Of a DNA stretch of 64,000 nucleotides, positions 49,098 to 57,449 are shown piece after piece (position 1 is the first letter of the stretch; each line of letters opens with the position of its first letter). The notes under the pieces were generated by a model that was given only the letters and a program-made list of their open reading frames with translations, did not search any database and was not told where the DNA came from. Where the stretch lies: contig JAIXYT010000005.1 of NCBI GenBank assembly GCA_027490095.1, positions 1 through 64,000 of the forward strand, in the 5' to 3' direction. The position numbers and the translations under genes are program-made. This stretch comes from Sphingomonadales bacterium. Its GTDB lineage: Bacteria; Pseudomonadota; Alphaproteobacteria; Sphingomonadales; Sphingomonadaceae.

Positions 49098-51110
49098 TCA
49101 GGCGAGGCCGAGCGCCGAGACGGCGACATCGATCAGCTTGATCCCGGCAAAGGGCACGACAAGGCCGCCGAGCCCATAGACCAGGAGGTTGCGGTTGAGC
49201 AGCTGGGCTGCCGACGCCGGACGATAGGCCACGCCCTTCAGCGCAAGCGGCACCAGCGCGGGGATGATGATGGCGTTGAAGATGATCGCCGACAGCACGG
49301 CCGACTGCGGGCTTTCCAGCCCCATCAGGTTGAGCGCGCCAAGCCCGGGGTAGATGGCAACGAAGATCGCCGGCAGGATCGCGAAATATTTGGCGACGTC
49401 GTTGGCGACCGAGAAGGTGGTGAGCGCGCCGCGGGTCATCAGCAGCTGCTTGCCGATGCCGACCACCTCGATCAGCTTCGTCGGGTCATTGTCGAGATCG
49501 ACCATGTTCCCGGCCTCGCGCGCAGCCTGGGTGCCGGTGTTCATCGCCACGCCCACATCCGCCTGGGCCAGCGCAGGCGCGTCGTTGGTGCCGTCGCCGC
49601 ACATGGCGACCAGCCGCCCGCCGGCCTGCTCGCGGCGGATCAGCGCCAGCTTGTCCTCGGGCGTTGCCTCGGCCAGGAAGTCGTCCACCCCGGCCTCGGC
49701 AGCGATTGCCGCGGCAGTCAGCGGGTTGTCGCCGGTGATCATGATGGTGCGGATGCCCATCCGCCGGAGTTCGCCGAACCGCTCGCGGATGCCGGCCTTC
49801 ACGATGTCCTTCAGCTGGACGACGCCCAGCGGCACGCCATTCTCGGCAACCGCAAGCGGTGTGCCGCCGCCCCGCGCAATGCTGTCGGCAATCGCCTTCA
49901 GTTCGGGGGCGCTCGCAACGCCGATCCGCTTCAGCACGGCGTCGACTGCGCCCTTCACGATCTCGCGGTCGGCCAGCGCCACGCCCGACACGCGGGTGGA
50001 GGGCGAGAAGGGGATGATCTCGGCATCCGCACCCAGCGCAGGCCCGTCGCCCGCCAGCGCGACGATCGAGCGGCCCTCGGGCGTCTCGTCGGCAAGGCTC
50101 GCCAGCCGCGCGGCCGCAATCAGCCGATCGCGCGACACGCCGGGCACAGGCAGAAAATCGGTCGCCTGCCGGTCACCGATGGTGATGGTGCCCGTCTTGT
50201 CGATGAGCAGGGTGTCGACATCGCCGGCGGCTTCCACGGCCCGCCCCGACTTTGCCAGCACGTTGAAGCGCACCAGCCGGTCCATCCCGGCAATCCCGAT
50301 GGCCGACAGCAGGCCTGCAATCGTGGTGGGTATGAGCGTGATGAACAGCGCCACCAGCAGCGGCACCGCAATCGTGGCGCCCGCATAGGCGGCGAAGGCG
50401 GGCAGCGTCACGACCACCACCAGGAAGATCAGCGTCAGCCCCGCCAGCAGCACGGTCAGCGCAATCTCGTTCGGGGTCTTCTGCCGCTCGGCGCCTTCCA
50501 CCAGCGAGATCATGCGGTCGAGGAAGCTCTCGCCGGGGCCGGCCGTGACGCGCACGACCATGTCGCCGGCCAGCAGCCGCGTTCCCGCAGTCACCGCCGA
50601 CCGGTCGCCGCCGGCCTCGCGGATGACGGGTGCGGATTCGCCCGTGATCGCGGCCTCGTTCACGGATCCGACGCCCGAGATCACCTCGCCGTCGGCGGGG
50701 ATCAGGTCGCCGGGCTCGACGATGACCTGTTCGCCCACCTTCAGGACGGAGGCAGGCACGATCTCCCAGGCGCCGGCCACGCCGATCGACCGCTTGGCGG
50801 TCAGCTCGGCCCGGGCAGCGCGAAGCGATCCGGCCTGCGCCTTGCCCCTGCCCTCGGCTACGGCCTCCGCGAAATTGGCGAACAGCACGGTCGCCCACAG
50901 CCAGAGGACGATCTGCCCTTCCAGCACAGGATCTCCGGTCCCGCCGACGCTGTTCATCAGCCAGAGGATCGTCGCCAGCAGGGCGGCAAGCGCCGTGACG
51001 GCCATGACCGGGTTGCGCAAAAGCTGCCGCGGATCGAGTTTGCGGACCGCGTCGACGGCAGCCTCGCGGGCCAGCGCTCCGGTCAGAAGGGGTGCAGCAT
51101 TCGCAGCCAT
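49098..51110 (-). CDS. kdpB: K+-transporting ATPase subunit B (P-type ATPase)
   Basis: ATP-hydrolysing subunit of the Kdp pump, 670 residues. The phosphorylated Asp304 is in [13 protein letters not shown]. The actuator TGES motif is in [11 protein letters not shown] near residue 155. The nucleotide-binding segment, [15 protein letters not shown], and the hinge [18 protein letters not shown] are intact. Membrane segment [27 protein letters not shown] includes the K+-site Pro. The start ATG shares its first base with the kdpF stop (TGATG). In most bacteria kdpA lies between kdpF and kdpB; here kdpB comes first. Confidence 0.97.
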   Translation of the reverse strand: MAANAAPLLTGALAREAAVDAVRKLDPRQLLRNPVMAVTALAALLATILWLMNSVGGTGDPVLEGQIVLWLWATVLFANFAEAVAEGRGKAQAGSLRAARAELTAKRSIGVAGAWEIVPASVLKVGEQVIVEPGDLIPADGEVISGVGSVNEAAITGESAPVIREAGGDRSAVTAGTRLLAGDMVVRVTAGPGESFLDRMISLVEGAERQKTPNEIALTVLLAGLTLIFLVVVVTLPAFAAYAGATIAVPLLVALFITLIPTTIAGLLSAIGIAGMDRLVRFNVLAKSGRAVEAAGDVDTLLIDKTGTITIGDRQATDFLPVPGVSRDRLIAAARLASLADETPEGRSIVALAGDGPALGADAEIIPFSPSTRVSGVALADREIVKGAVDAVLKRIGVASAPELKAIADSIARGGGTPLAVAENGVPLGVVQLKDIVKAGIRERFGELRRMGIRTIMITGDNPLTAAAIAAEAGVDDFLAEATPEDKLALIRREQAGGRLVAMCGDGTNDAPALAQADVGVAMNTGTQAAREAGNMVDLDNDPTKLIEVVGIGKQLLMTRGALTTFSVANDVAKYFAILPAIFVAIYPGLGALNLMGLESPQSAVLSAIIFNAIIIPALVPLALKGVAYRPASAAQLLNRNLLVYGLGGLVVPFAGIKLIDVAVSALGLA

Positions 51111-51199
51111 CAGAACAGCTCCGGACGCCAGAGGACTGCGATCAGGAAGACGAAGGAGGCGGCAGCTGCCAGGCCGCCGAGGAGCAGGTCAGGAAACAT
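51110..51199 (-). CDS. kdpF: K+-transporting ATPase subunit F (29 residues)
   Basis: Tiny single-helix subunit that stabilises the Kdp complex. 29 residues beginning [18 protein letters not shown] and ending LWRPELF. The L-R/W-R-P-E pattern at the end of the helix is the KdpF signature (usually L-x-x-P-E-x-F). The stop TGA overlaps the kdpB ATG. It is the first gene of the kdp operon. Too short for automatic calling at usual cut-offs. Confidence 0.9.
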   Translation of the reverse strand: MFPDLLLGGLAAAASFVFLIAVLWRPELF

Positions 51200-51201
51200 C
51201 G

Positions 51202-51248
51202 GAACATCGGCCTCATGCTTTGGTCCGACCTCAAGAGCACCGATGTTC
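51202..51248. promoter_or_regulatory. Inverted repeat over the kdpF leader
   Basis: GAACATCGG (51202-51210) and CCGATGTTC (51240-51248), 9-bp perfect arms with 29 bases between, just upstream of the kdpF ATG (51199). In the transcript the arm next to the start would pair with the distal arm, covering the region where a ribosome binding site should be. It could equally be a protein operator, for example for KdpE. Confidence 0.5.
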
Positions 51249-51600
51249 GTAGAATCTCGCCGGGAAATGTGGGTACAGCGCGTTAAGGGTGCATAAAATC
51301 GAACGCAGCCGATGGCCCGTCAGCCGCGATCTCCACACAGTGGTACGCCCTCGGGCAGGAAGCGTGGCTCGTTAATCAATGCGCATTTGACAGAACCTCA
51401 CCATCCCCGATCTGGCCAATCACGGCCGGCAGGAGATGAGGCATGGGACAGGCAAGGTATGGCCAATACCCCCCCATCATACCCCCGGCTGCACGTGATT
51501 TCACACGAACACGGGCGAATGTCGGCAGGCTATAAGTCACTGAATACATTGACTTTCAGGGATTTGTCCAGACGCCGGCGAACTTGAGCGGGCGCGAAGT
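51249..51600. other. Gene-free gap between the kdp operon and tRNA-Gly
   Basis: 352 bases with no convincing gene. The minus-strand promoter of kdp must lie here or in the inverted-repeat region. An AT-richer stretch at about 51270-51300 (TTTTATGCACCCTTAA on the minus strand) is the best place for it. Farther from kdp are two G-runs followed by TAT on the minus strand (51465-51486). Confidence 0.6.
51465..51486 (-). repeat. Twin GGGGGTAT motif beyond the tRNA-Gly 3' end
   Basis: On the minus strand GGGGGTATG is followed two bases later by GGGGGGGTATT, 115-135 bases past the 3' end of tRNA-Gly. Twin G5-TAT strings of this sort are often seen between a tRNA attachment site and the integrase gene of alphaproteobacterial genomic islands. 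No integrase is present. Confidence 0.4.
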
Positions 51601-51674
51601 TGGAGCGGGTGAAGGGAATCGAACCCTCGTCGTAAGCTTGGGAAGCTTCTGCTCTGCCATTGAGCTACACCCGC
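51601..51674 (-). tRNA. tRNA-Gly (anticodon CCC)
   Basis: 74 nt including an encoded CCA. Acceptor GCGGGTG (51674-51668) pairs with CACCCGC (51611-51605), discriminator T. D-stem GCTC/GAGC. The anticodon loop TTCCCAA gives anticodon CCC (51642-51640), in a stem GAAGC/GCTTA with one terminal mismatch. T-arm GAGGG-TTCGATT-CCCTT. It decodes GGG. Confidence 0.95.
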
Positions 51675-51907
51675 ATCCGGCAGGAATGCGCCATTGCCAT
51701 GCGCATGGGCGAGCGGTCAACTGCGCCAAAACACGCCCTGAATACAGGCGACATGTCATGTATGTGATGCAAAGGCTCCGGCAGGATCCGCCTCGCCGCT
51801 GCCAGTCGCGCGCCATTTGCGCAGCCGCCCGCCGAGCGATGAAAGACAGATATCGAACATTCCGCAAGCCCGGTCGATGCTAGCATCGGCTCCGAAAGGC
51901 GGATTTC

Positions 51908-53851
51908 ATGAGCGGAAACAGGCTGGGCACAGCAGCAATCGGGGCGAGCCTTCTGGCGCTGGCAGGATCGGCCGCCGCCTGGGCTGTCCTGCCCCAGGAC
52001 ACCGGCGGCGCCGACAAGGAACGGATCGCCAAGGCGATGGCGCGCCCCTATTCGCCCTATGCCAAGCGGGACTATCCGACGCGCCCCCTGTTCGGCGACA
52101 CGCACCTGCATACGGCAGCCTCGTTCGATGCCGGCGCCTTCGGGGCACGCCTCGGGCCGCGCGAGGCGTTCCGCTTCGCCCAGGGCGAGGAGGTCGTCTC
52201 TTCCACCGGCCAGCCGGTGAAGCTGTCGCGGCCGCTCGATTTCCTCGTGGTCGCCGACCACAGCGACAACATGGGTTTGTTCCCAGATCTGTTCGCCGGG
52301 AAGCCCTCCATCGTTGCCGATCCGCAGGGGAAGAAGTGGTACGAGCTGATCAAGGAAGGCCGGGGCGCCGAGGCGGCCATGCAGATCATCATGTCCTTCA
52401 GCGACGGGACCTTTCCGCAGGCGCTGGTCTATGGGCCTGCCAATCCGGCCTACAAGGCCGCCTGGGAAGACACTGTCGCAGCCGCCGAACAGTATAATGC
52501 ACCCGGCCGCTTCACCGCCTTCATCGGCTGGGAATGGACTTCCAACACAGCTTCCAACAACCTGCACCGCAACGTCATCTACCGCGACGGCGCCGACAAG
52601 GCGCTGCAGGACGTGCCGATGGTGACCTTCAAGCCCTGGGGCAGCGACAACCCGCGCGACCTGTGGAAGTGGATGGCGAACTACGAAGCGAAAACCGGCG
52701 GCAAGGTGCTGGCGATCGCGCACAACGGCAATCTTTCCAACGGCCGCATGTTCCCGGTGATCGAAAGCTTCACAGGCAAGCCGGTCGACCTCAGCTACGC
52801 CCAGGGCCGGACCCAGTGGGAGCCGCTCTACGAAGTCACGCAGACCAAGGGTTCGGGCGAGACCCACCCCTTCCTGTCGCCGCAGGACGAATTCGCCGAC
52901 TTCGAGATCTGGGACAAGGGCAACCTCGACGGCAGCGCCGTCAAGGAAAAGTCCATGCTGGAGTTCGAATATGCCCGCTCGGCGTTGAAGAACGGGCTGA
53001 AGCTGGAGCAGTCGCTGGGGCTCAATCCCTACAAGTTCGGCCTGATTGGCAGCTCGGACGCGCACAACGGACTGGCCGCGCTGGAGGAGGACAATTTCTT
53101 CGGCAAGACCGTTCCGCAGGAGCCGTCACCTGAGCGGCTGACAGGCACTTTCATCAAGAACCCCAAGACCGGCGTTGCCGTGATGGACTGGGAAACCGGC
53201 GCCTCGGGCTATGCCGCCGTCTGGGCGAAGGAAAACACCCGCGCCTCCATCTTCGAGGCGATGCAACGGCGCGAGACCTATGCGACGACGGGCCCGCGCA
53301 TGGCGGTTCGCCTGTTCGCCGGCTGGGACTTCACCGCGGAAGACGCGAAATCCCGGACTCCGGCAGAAGCGGGGTACCGCAAAGGCGTGCCGATGGGGGG
53401 CGAGCTGAAGGCAGCCCCTGCCGGCAAGCGTCCGACCTTCCTGGTGGCGGCGCTGAAGGACCCGATGGGGGCCAACCTCGATCGCTACCAGATCGTGAAA
53501 GGCTGGCTCGATCGCAACGGCAAGCTGCACGAGAAGGTGTTCGACGTGGCCTGGGGCGGCAACCGCAAGGCCGGCGGCAATGGCAAGCTGCCGGCCGTGG
53601 GGACGACGGTCGACTTGGCAGACGCCAGCTACACGAACACGATCGGTGCGCCGGAGCTGATTACAGTGTGGACCGACCCCGAGTTCGATCCGCGCCAGCC
53701 AGCCTTCTACTATGGCCGGGTGATCGAGATTCCGACGCCGCGCTGGACCGCCTATGATGCCAAGCGCTTCGGCAACAAGCCGCTGCCGGGCACCCGGATG
53801 ACCATCCAGGAGCGCGCCTTCACCTCGCCCGTCTGGTATTCGCCGGCCTGA
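51908..53851 (+). CDS. DUF3604 family protein, exported (copy 1)
   Basis: 647 residues with an N-terminal signal or anchor (IGASLLALAGSAAAWAVL). The DUF3604 pattern is complete: RPLFGDTHLHTAASFDAG (H-x-H metal motif near residue 66), DFLVVADHSDNMG, ERFTAFIGWEWTS-like segment, NNLHRNVIYRD, LAIAHNGNLSNG, the GSSDAHNG motif, RRETYATTGPRMAVRLFAGWDF and EIPTPRWTAYD, ending ERAFTSPVWYSPA. The H-x-H, D-H and D-x-H motifs resemble PHP metal-dependent phosphoesterases. Biochemical function unknown. Second copy at 54642. Confidence 0.92.
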   Translation: MSGNRLGTAAIGASLLALAGSAAAWAVLPQDTGGADKERIAKAMARPYSPYAKRDYPTRPLFGDTHLHTAASFDAGAFGARLGPREAFRFAQGEEVVSSTGQPVKLSRPLDFLVVADHSDNMGLFPDLFAGKPSIVADPQGKKWYELIKEGRGAEAAMQIIMSFSDGTFPQALVYGPANPAYKAAWEDTVAAAEQYNAPGRFTAFIGWEWTSNTASNNLHRNVIYRDGADKALQDVPMVTFKPWGSDNPRDLWKWMANYEAKTGGKVLAIAHNGNLSNGRMFPVIESFTGKPVDLSYAQGRTQWEPLYEVTQTKGSGETHPFLSPQDEFADFEIWDKGNLDGSAVKEKSMLEFEYARSALKNGLKLEQSLGLNPYKFGLIGSSDAHNGLAALEEDNFFGKTVPQEPSPERLTGTFIKNPKTGVAVMDWETGASGYAAVWAKENTRASIFEAMQRRETYATTGPRMAVRLFAGWDFTAEDAKSRTPAEAGYRKGVPMGGELKAAPAGKRPTFLVAALKDPMGANLDRYQIVKGWLDRNGKLHEKVFDVAWGGNRKAGGNGKLPAVGTTVDLADASYTNTIGAPELITVWTDPEFDPRQPAFYYGRVIEIPTPRWTAYDAKRFGNKPLPGTRMTIQERAFTSPVWYSPA

Positions 53852-53854
53852 GGC

Positions 53855-54553
53855 TCAGCCGCCGTCGGCCAGCGCCCTTAGGGCTGATGCGTTGATCAAA
53901 GTGATCTGGCGATAGCCGAGCGTGATGAAGCCCTGGCGGGCGAATGCGCGAAGATGTTCGCCGACCGGATGGCGCGAGAGATTGGCGATCTGACCAAGCT
54001 CGTCCTGCGTGATGTCGACGGTGCGGGGCGCCTCGCCCTCGAAGCGCAGGCCTGCCACCTGCAGCAGAATGGCTGCCGTCCGCTGTCGGCTGTCGGCCAG
54101 CTGCAGGTCGACGGCGAATGAGCCATAATGGCGGATGGTCAGGAAGTTGAGCGCACCCAGATGCTCCCACCAGGCCGGAGTCTCGGAGAGCAGGCGCTTC
54201 ATGGCGCGGTAGGGCACCAGCAGGATGGTGGACGGCGTGCGCGCCATGGCATGGCCGATGCGCGGGAAGCCGAACAGCGGGCCGGTGCCGGCCCAATAGC
54301 CGGGGTGCATCACGAAGCTGACCGGTGCGTCCGGGCTGTTGATTCCCGAGATGCCTGAGGCCTGCCCCTCGGCGATCCCCCAGATCCCGGCCTCGATGTC
54401 GCCGGCGATGTTGAACGGCTCGCCGGGCTGGAGGTGCCGGGCGAGGCTGGCGGCCAGCACGGCCTGGGCAAAGGGCGTGGGGCAGTCCGCAAGCCAGCCT
54501 GTCCTCGCAAGACGGGCACGCGCGTCGTCGAGAGACATGGAGCCGCTGTGCAT
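53855..54553 (-). CDS. Crp/Fnr-family regulator between the DUF3604 genes
   Basis: 232 residues: a beta-barrel sensor at about 30-130 (PGEPFNIAGDIEAGIWGIAEGQA), dimer helix and a winged HTH at about 175-225 (VDITQDELGQIANLSRHPVGEHLRAFARQGFITLGYRQITLI). As in the relative at 25945-26676, the cAMP-binding G-E-x-x-x-x-x-x-R-S/T-A cassette is missing. The ATG at 54553 is used; MSLDDARARL at 54538 is an alternative. It lies between the two DUF3604 genes on the opposite strand and is divergent from copy 2 (88-base gap), so it probably regulates it. Confidence 0.85.
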   Translation of the reverse strand: MHSGSMSLDDARARLARTGWLADCPTPFAQAVLAASLARHLQPGEPFNIAGDIEAGIWGIAEGQASGISGINSPDAPVSFVMHPGYWAGTGPLFGFPRIGHAMARTPSTILLVPYRAMKRLLSETPAWWEHLGALNFLTIRHYGSFAVDLQLADSRQRTAAILLQVAGLRFEGEAPRTVDITQDELGQIANLSRHPVGEHLRAFARQGFITLGYRQITLINASALRALADGG

Positions 54554-54641
54554 GGGGCCTTTGTGGGGCTTTGGCCAATAAGAGGCAATCATCCCGGCAG
54601 GCAGGTGCAAGCTGTGCGCGGGAATCCGAAGGGGAACGCAC

Positions 54642-56528
54642 ATGTCGGCACGGAATTGGATGATGCTTGCGGGCGTCGCGGGGCTGGCGCTGACTGTTGC
54701 GGGGTGCGGGAACAAGCCCGAGGCGGCCGCCGACAAGGGATCGGCACCTGCCGGCGTGGCCGAGACCGACTATCCCGAGCGCCCCCTGTTCGGCGACACC
54801 CATGTGCACACGGGCTGGTCGGCAGATGCCGGACAGGACGGGGCCGTGACCGGCCCCGAAGATGCCTTTCGGCTGGCGAGCGGCGAGGAGGTCACCTCCA
54901 ACACCGGACAGAAGGTGAAGCTGAAGCGGCCGATGGACTGGATGGTCATCACCGACCACTCCGACGGGATGGGCACGATCAACGAAATCCAGGCGGGCAA
55001 CCCCGAGATGATCTCAGACCCGTTCCTGAAGCGCATGTACGAATCGATGAAGAGCGGGGACGAGGCGGAGTCGAGCAGGGTTATGCTGGAGCTGATCCAG
55101 CGCCAGTCCGACGGCAAACTGCCGAAGCAGGTCATGGACCCCAAATGGATGGTGTCGGCCTGGCAGAAGACGATCGCGATTGCCGACAAGTACAATGCGC
55201 CCGGCAGGTTCACCGCGCTGATCGGCTATGAGTGGACCGTGAATGCCGGCGGCGGTGACAACCTGCACCGCAACATCGTCTTCCGCGACGCCTCCGACAA
55301 GGCAGCCCAGGTGCTGCCGCTCACCACCTTCGAGACCATGGACCCCGAGAAGCTTTGGGCCTGGATGGCGGCCTATGAGGCCAAGACCGGCGGGAAGGTG
55401 CTCGCGATCCCGCACAACGGCAATCTGTCGAACGGGCGCATGTTCGAAGAGACAACCTTCACCGGTGGCGCCATGACGAAGGCCTATGCTGAAGGCCGGC
55501 AGAAGTGGGAGCGGCTGATGGAGGTGACCCAGATCAAGGGCCAGTCCGAAAGCCACCCCAGCCTCAGCCCCACCGACGAGTTCGCCAGCTGGGACCTGTG
55601 GGACCGCGGCAATCTGAACGGCCTGGGCAAGCGGCCCAGCATGTACCGCACCGAATACTGGCGCGAGGGGCTGAAGAGCGGGCTCAGGCTGGAAGGCACG
55701 CTGGGCGCTAACCCGTTCAAATATGGCGCGAACGGCGCGACCGACACCCACACCGGGCTTTCCACCTTCGAGGAGGACAATTTCTGGGGCAAGTTCAAGA
55801 GCGTGGAGCCGCGCAAGGGCCGCTGGTCGCAGCGGCTGATGGGCGTCGGCAACCCGGGCGAGATGGCCAGCTGGGAGCAGGCCGCGGCCGGCACCATGGG
55901 CGTGTGGGCGAAGGCCAACACGCGTGAGGCGATCTTCGACGCGATGCAGCGCCGCGAGACCTTCGCGACCACGGGCCCACGAATGAGCGTGCGGTTGTTC
56001 GCCGGCTACGACTTCGCCGATGCCGACCTCGGCAGCCTGGTGAAGGCCGGATACACCAAGGGCGTGCCGATGGGCGGCGACCTGAAGCCGGCGCCTGCCG
56101 GCAAGGCACCAGCGTTCCTGATCGCGGCGATGAAGGACCCGCAAGGGGCCAACCTGGACCGCGTGCAGGTGGTGAAGGGCTGGGTGGATGCGTCGGGCAA
56201 GACGCGCGAGAAGATCTTCGACGTGAGATGGGCGGGCGACCGCAAGCCCGGGCTGGGCGGCAAGCTGCCGCCGATCGGCAATACGGTCGATCTGAAGACC
56301 GCGACCTACAGCAACGACATCGGCGCCGCCGAGCTGACCGCACTGTGGACCGATCCCGCGTTCGATCCGAAGCAGCGCGCGGTCTATTATGTGCGGGTGC
56401 TGGAGATCCCGACGCCGCGCTGGACCGCCTATGACCAGGTGCGGTTCAAGGAGACGATGGATCCCAAGGTGCCGCAGGTGCATCAGGAGCGCGCCTTTAC
56501 CTCGCCCGTCTGGTATTCACCGGCCTGA
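54642..56528 (+). CDS. DUF3604 family lipoprotein (copy 2)
   Basis: 628 residues. Lipobox LTVAGC with Cys22 predicts an outer- or inner-membrane lipoprotein facing the periplasm. Conserved blocks parallel copy 1: RPLFGDTHVHTGWSADAG, DWMVITDHSDGMG, NLHRNIVFRD, LAIPHNGNLSNG, GATDTHTGLSTFEEDNFWGK, RRETFATTGPRMSVRLFAGYDF and an identical final FTSPVWYSPA. GATDTHT replaces GSSDAHN, so metal ligands are kept. The gene opens a likely operon with the PpiC and HupE genes. The paralogues are clearly related along their length but differ in export route. Confidence 0.92.
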   Translation: MSARNWMMLAGVAGLALTVAGCGNKPEAAADKGSAPAGVAETDYPERPLFGDTHVHTGWSADAGQDGAVTGPEDAFRLASGEEVTSNTGQKVKLKRPMDWMVITDHSDGMGTINEIQAGNPEMISDPFLKRMYESMKSGDEAESSRVMLELIQRQSDGKLPKQVMDPKWMVSAWQKTIAIADKYNAPGRFTALIGYEWTVNAGGGDNLHRNIVFRDASDKAAQVLPLTTFETMDPEKLWAWMAAYEAKTGGKVLAIPHNGNLSNGRMFEETTFTGGAMTKAYAEGRQKWERLMEVTQIKGQSESHPSLSPTDEFASWDLWDRGNLNGLGKRPSMYRTEYWREGLKSGLRLEGTLGANPFKYGANGATDTHTGLSTFEEDNFWGKFKSVEPRKGRWSQRLMGVGNPGEMASWEQAAAGTMGVWAKANTREAIFDAMQRRETFATTGPRMSVRLFAGYDFADADLGSLVKAGYTKGVPMGGDLKPAPAGKAPAFLIAAMKDPQGANLDRVQVVKGWVDASGKTREKIFDVRWAGDRKPGLGGKLPPIGNTVDLKTATYSNDIGAAELTALWTDPAFDPKQRAVYYVRVLEIPTPRWTAYDQVRFKETMDPKVPQVHQERAFTSPVWYSPA

Positions 56529-56627
56529 CGGTTTTTTGCGCGGCAATTGCCCACGACGGATCGATTGCAGCCGGCGTCCTGTGCCAATTGACGGGCATGC
56601 GCCGACCGGGGCGCTTGGGAGAACAGG

Positions 56628-57449
56628 GTGACGTTGAAGACGCTGCTGCGCGAACCGCTCGTGCATTTCCTGGGGATCGGGTTGCTGCTGTTCGGCCTCT
56701 ATGCGCTGGTTGCGCCGGCGGACAGCGGCGGGGACAGCATCACCATCTCGCGGGCGATGGTCGACGACCTGAAGGCGCAGCACCAGAAACTGTGGGGCCG
56801 GCCGCCGACGGAGGCTGAGCTGAAGGGCCTGATCGACAGCCGCATCGCCGACGAGATCCTGTACCGCGAGGGCCTCGCCATGGGGCTCGATCGCGACGAC
56901 GCCGTGATCAAGCGCCGGGTGCGCCAGAAATATGAGTTGATCGCCGAGGAGGAGGACAGTGCCGCGCCGACCGAGGCGGACCTCGAAGCCTATCTGAAGG
57001 CCAACCCCGACCGGTTTCGCGCACCCCCGATCGTGGGGTTCACGCAGGTGATGGTCCCCACCGACGGGACGGACTCCGAGGTCGAGGCCCGCGCAGCAGC
57101 GCTGAAGTCGGCATTGGAGGGCGGCGCCGACCCGGCAGCCGCGGGCAAGCCAACGCTGTTGCCGGGCCGGGTGCAGCCGATGGCGCTGGACCTGGTGGCC
57201 CGCGAGTTCGGCGAACGGTTCGCTGCTGCGCTGGCAACTGCGCCCCAAGGGGCATGGGCCGGCCCGGTCGTGTCTGCCTATGGCCTGCACGTCGTCAGGA
57301 TCGACAGTCGCGAACCGTCCGGCGTGCCGCCGCTTGCCGCTGTTCGCGGAGAGGTCCAGCGCGAGTGGGAAAATGAGCGGCGGCTGAAGGCCCGCGCGGC
57401 GCGTCTCGCCGACCTGCGCGCCGGCTATGACGTGGTTGTGGAGCCGTGA
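56628..57449 (+). CDS. PpiC-type peptidyl-prolyl isomerase, membrane-anchored
   Basis: 273 residues. An N-terminal membrane anchor (FLGIGLLLFGLYALVAP) precedes a SurA-like helical region (DDLKAQHQKLWGRPPTEAELKGLIDSRIADEILYREGLAMGL). The C-terminal parvulin-like domain has FTQVMV, LPGRVQPMALDLVAREFGERFAAAL and GAWAGPVVSAYGLHVVRI. The active-site residues are less clear than in E. coli PpiC, so a chaperone role is possible. The stop overlaps the HupE start (GTGA). Its partner may be the DUF3604 lipoprotein or an outer-membrane client. Confidence 0.85.
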   Translation: MTLKTLLREPLVHFLGIGLLLFGLYALVAPADSGGDSITISRAMVDDLKAQHQKLWGRPPTEAELKGLIDSRIADEILYREGLAMGLDRDDAVIKRRVRQKYELIAEEEDSAAPTEADLEAYLKANPDRFRAPPIVGFTQVMVPTDGTDSEVEARAAALKSALEGGADPAAAGKPTLLPGRVQPMALDLVAREFGERFAAALATAPQGAWAGPVVSAYGLHVVRIDSREPSGVPPLAAVRGEVQREWENERRLKARAARLADLRAGYDVVVEP

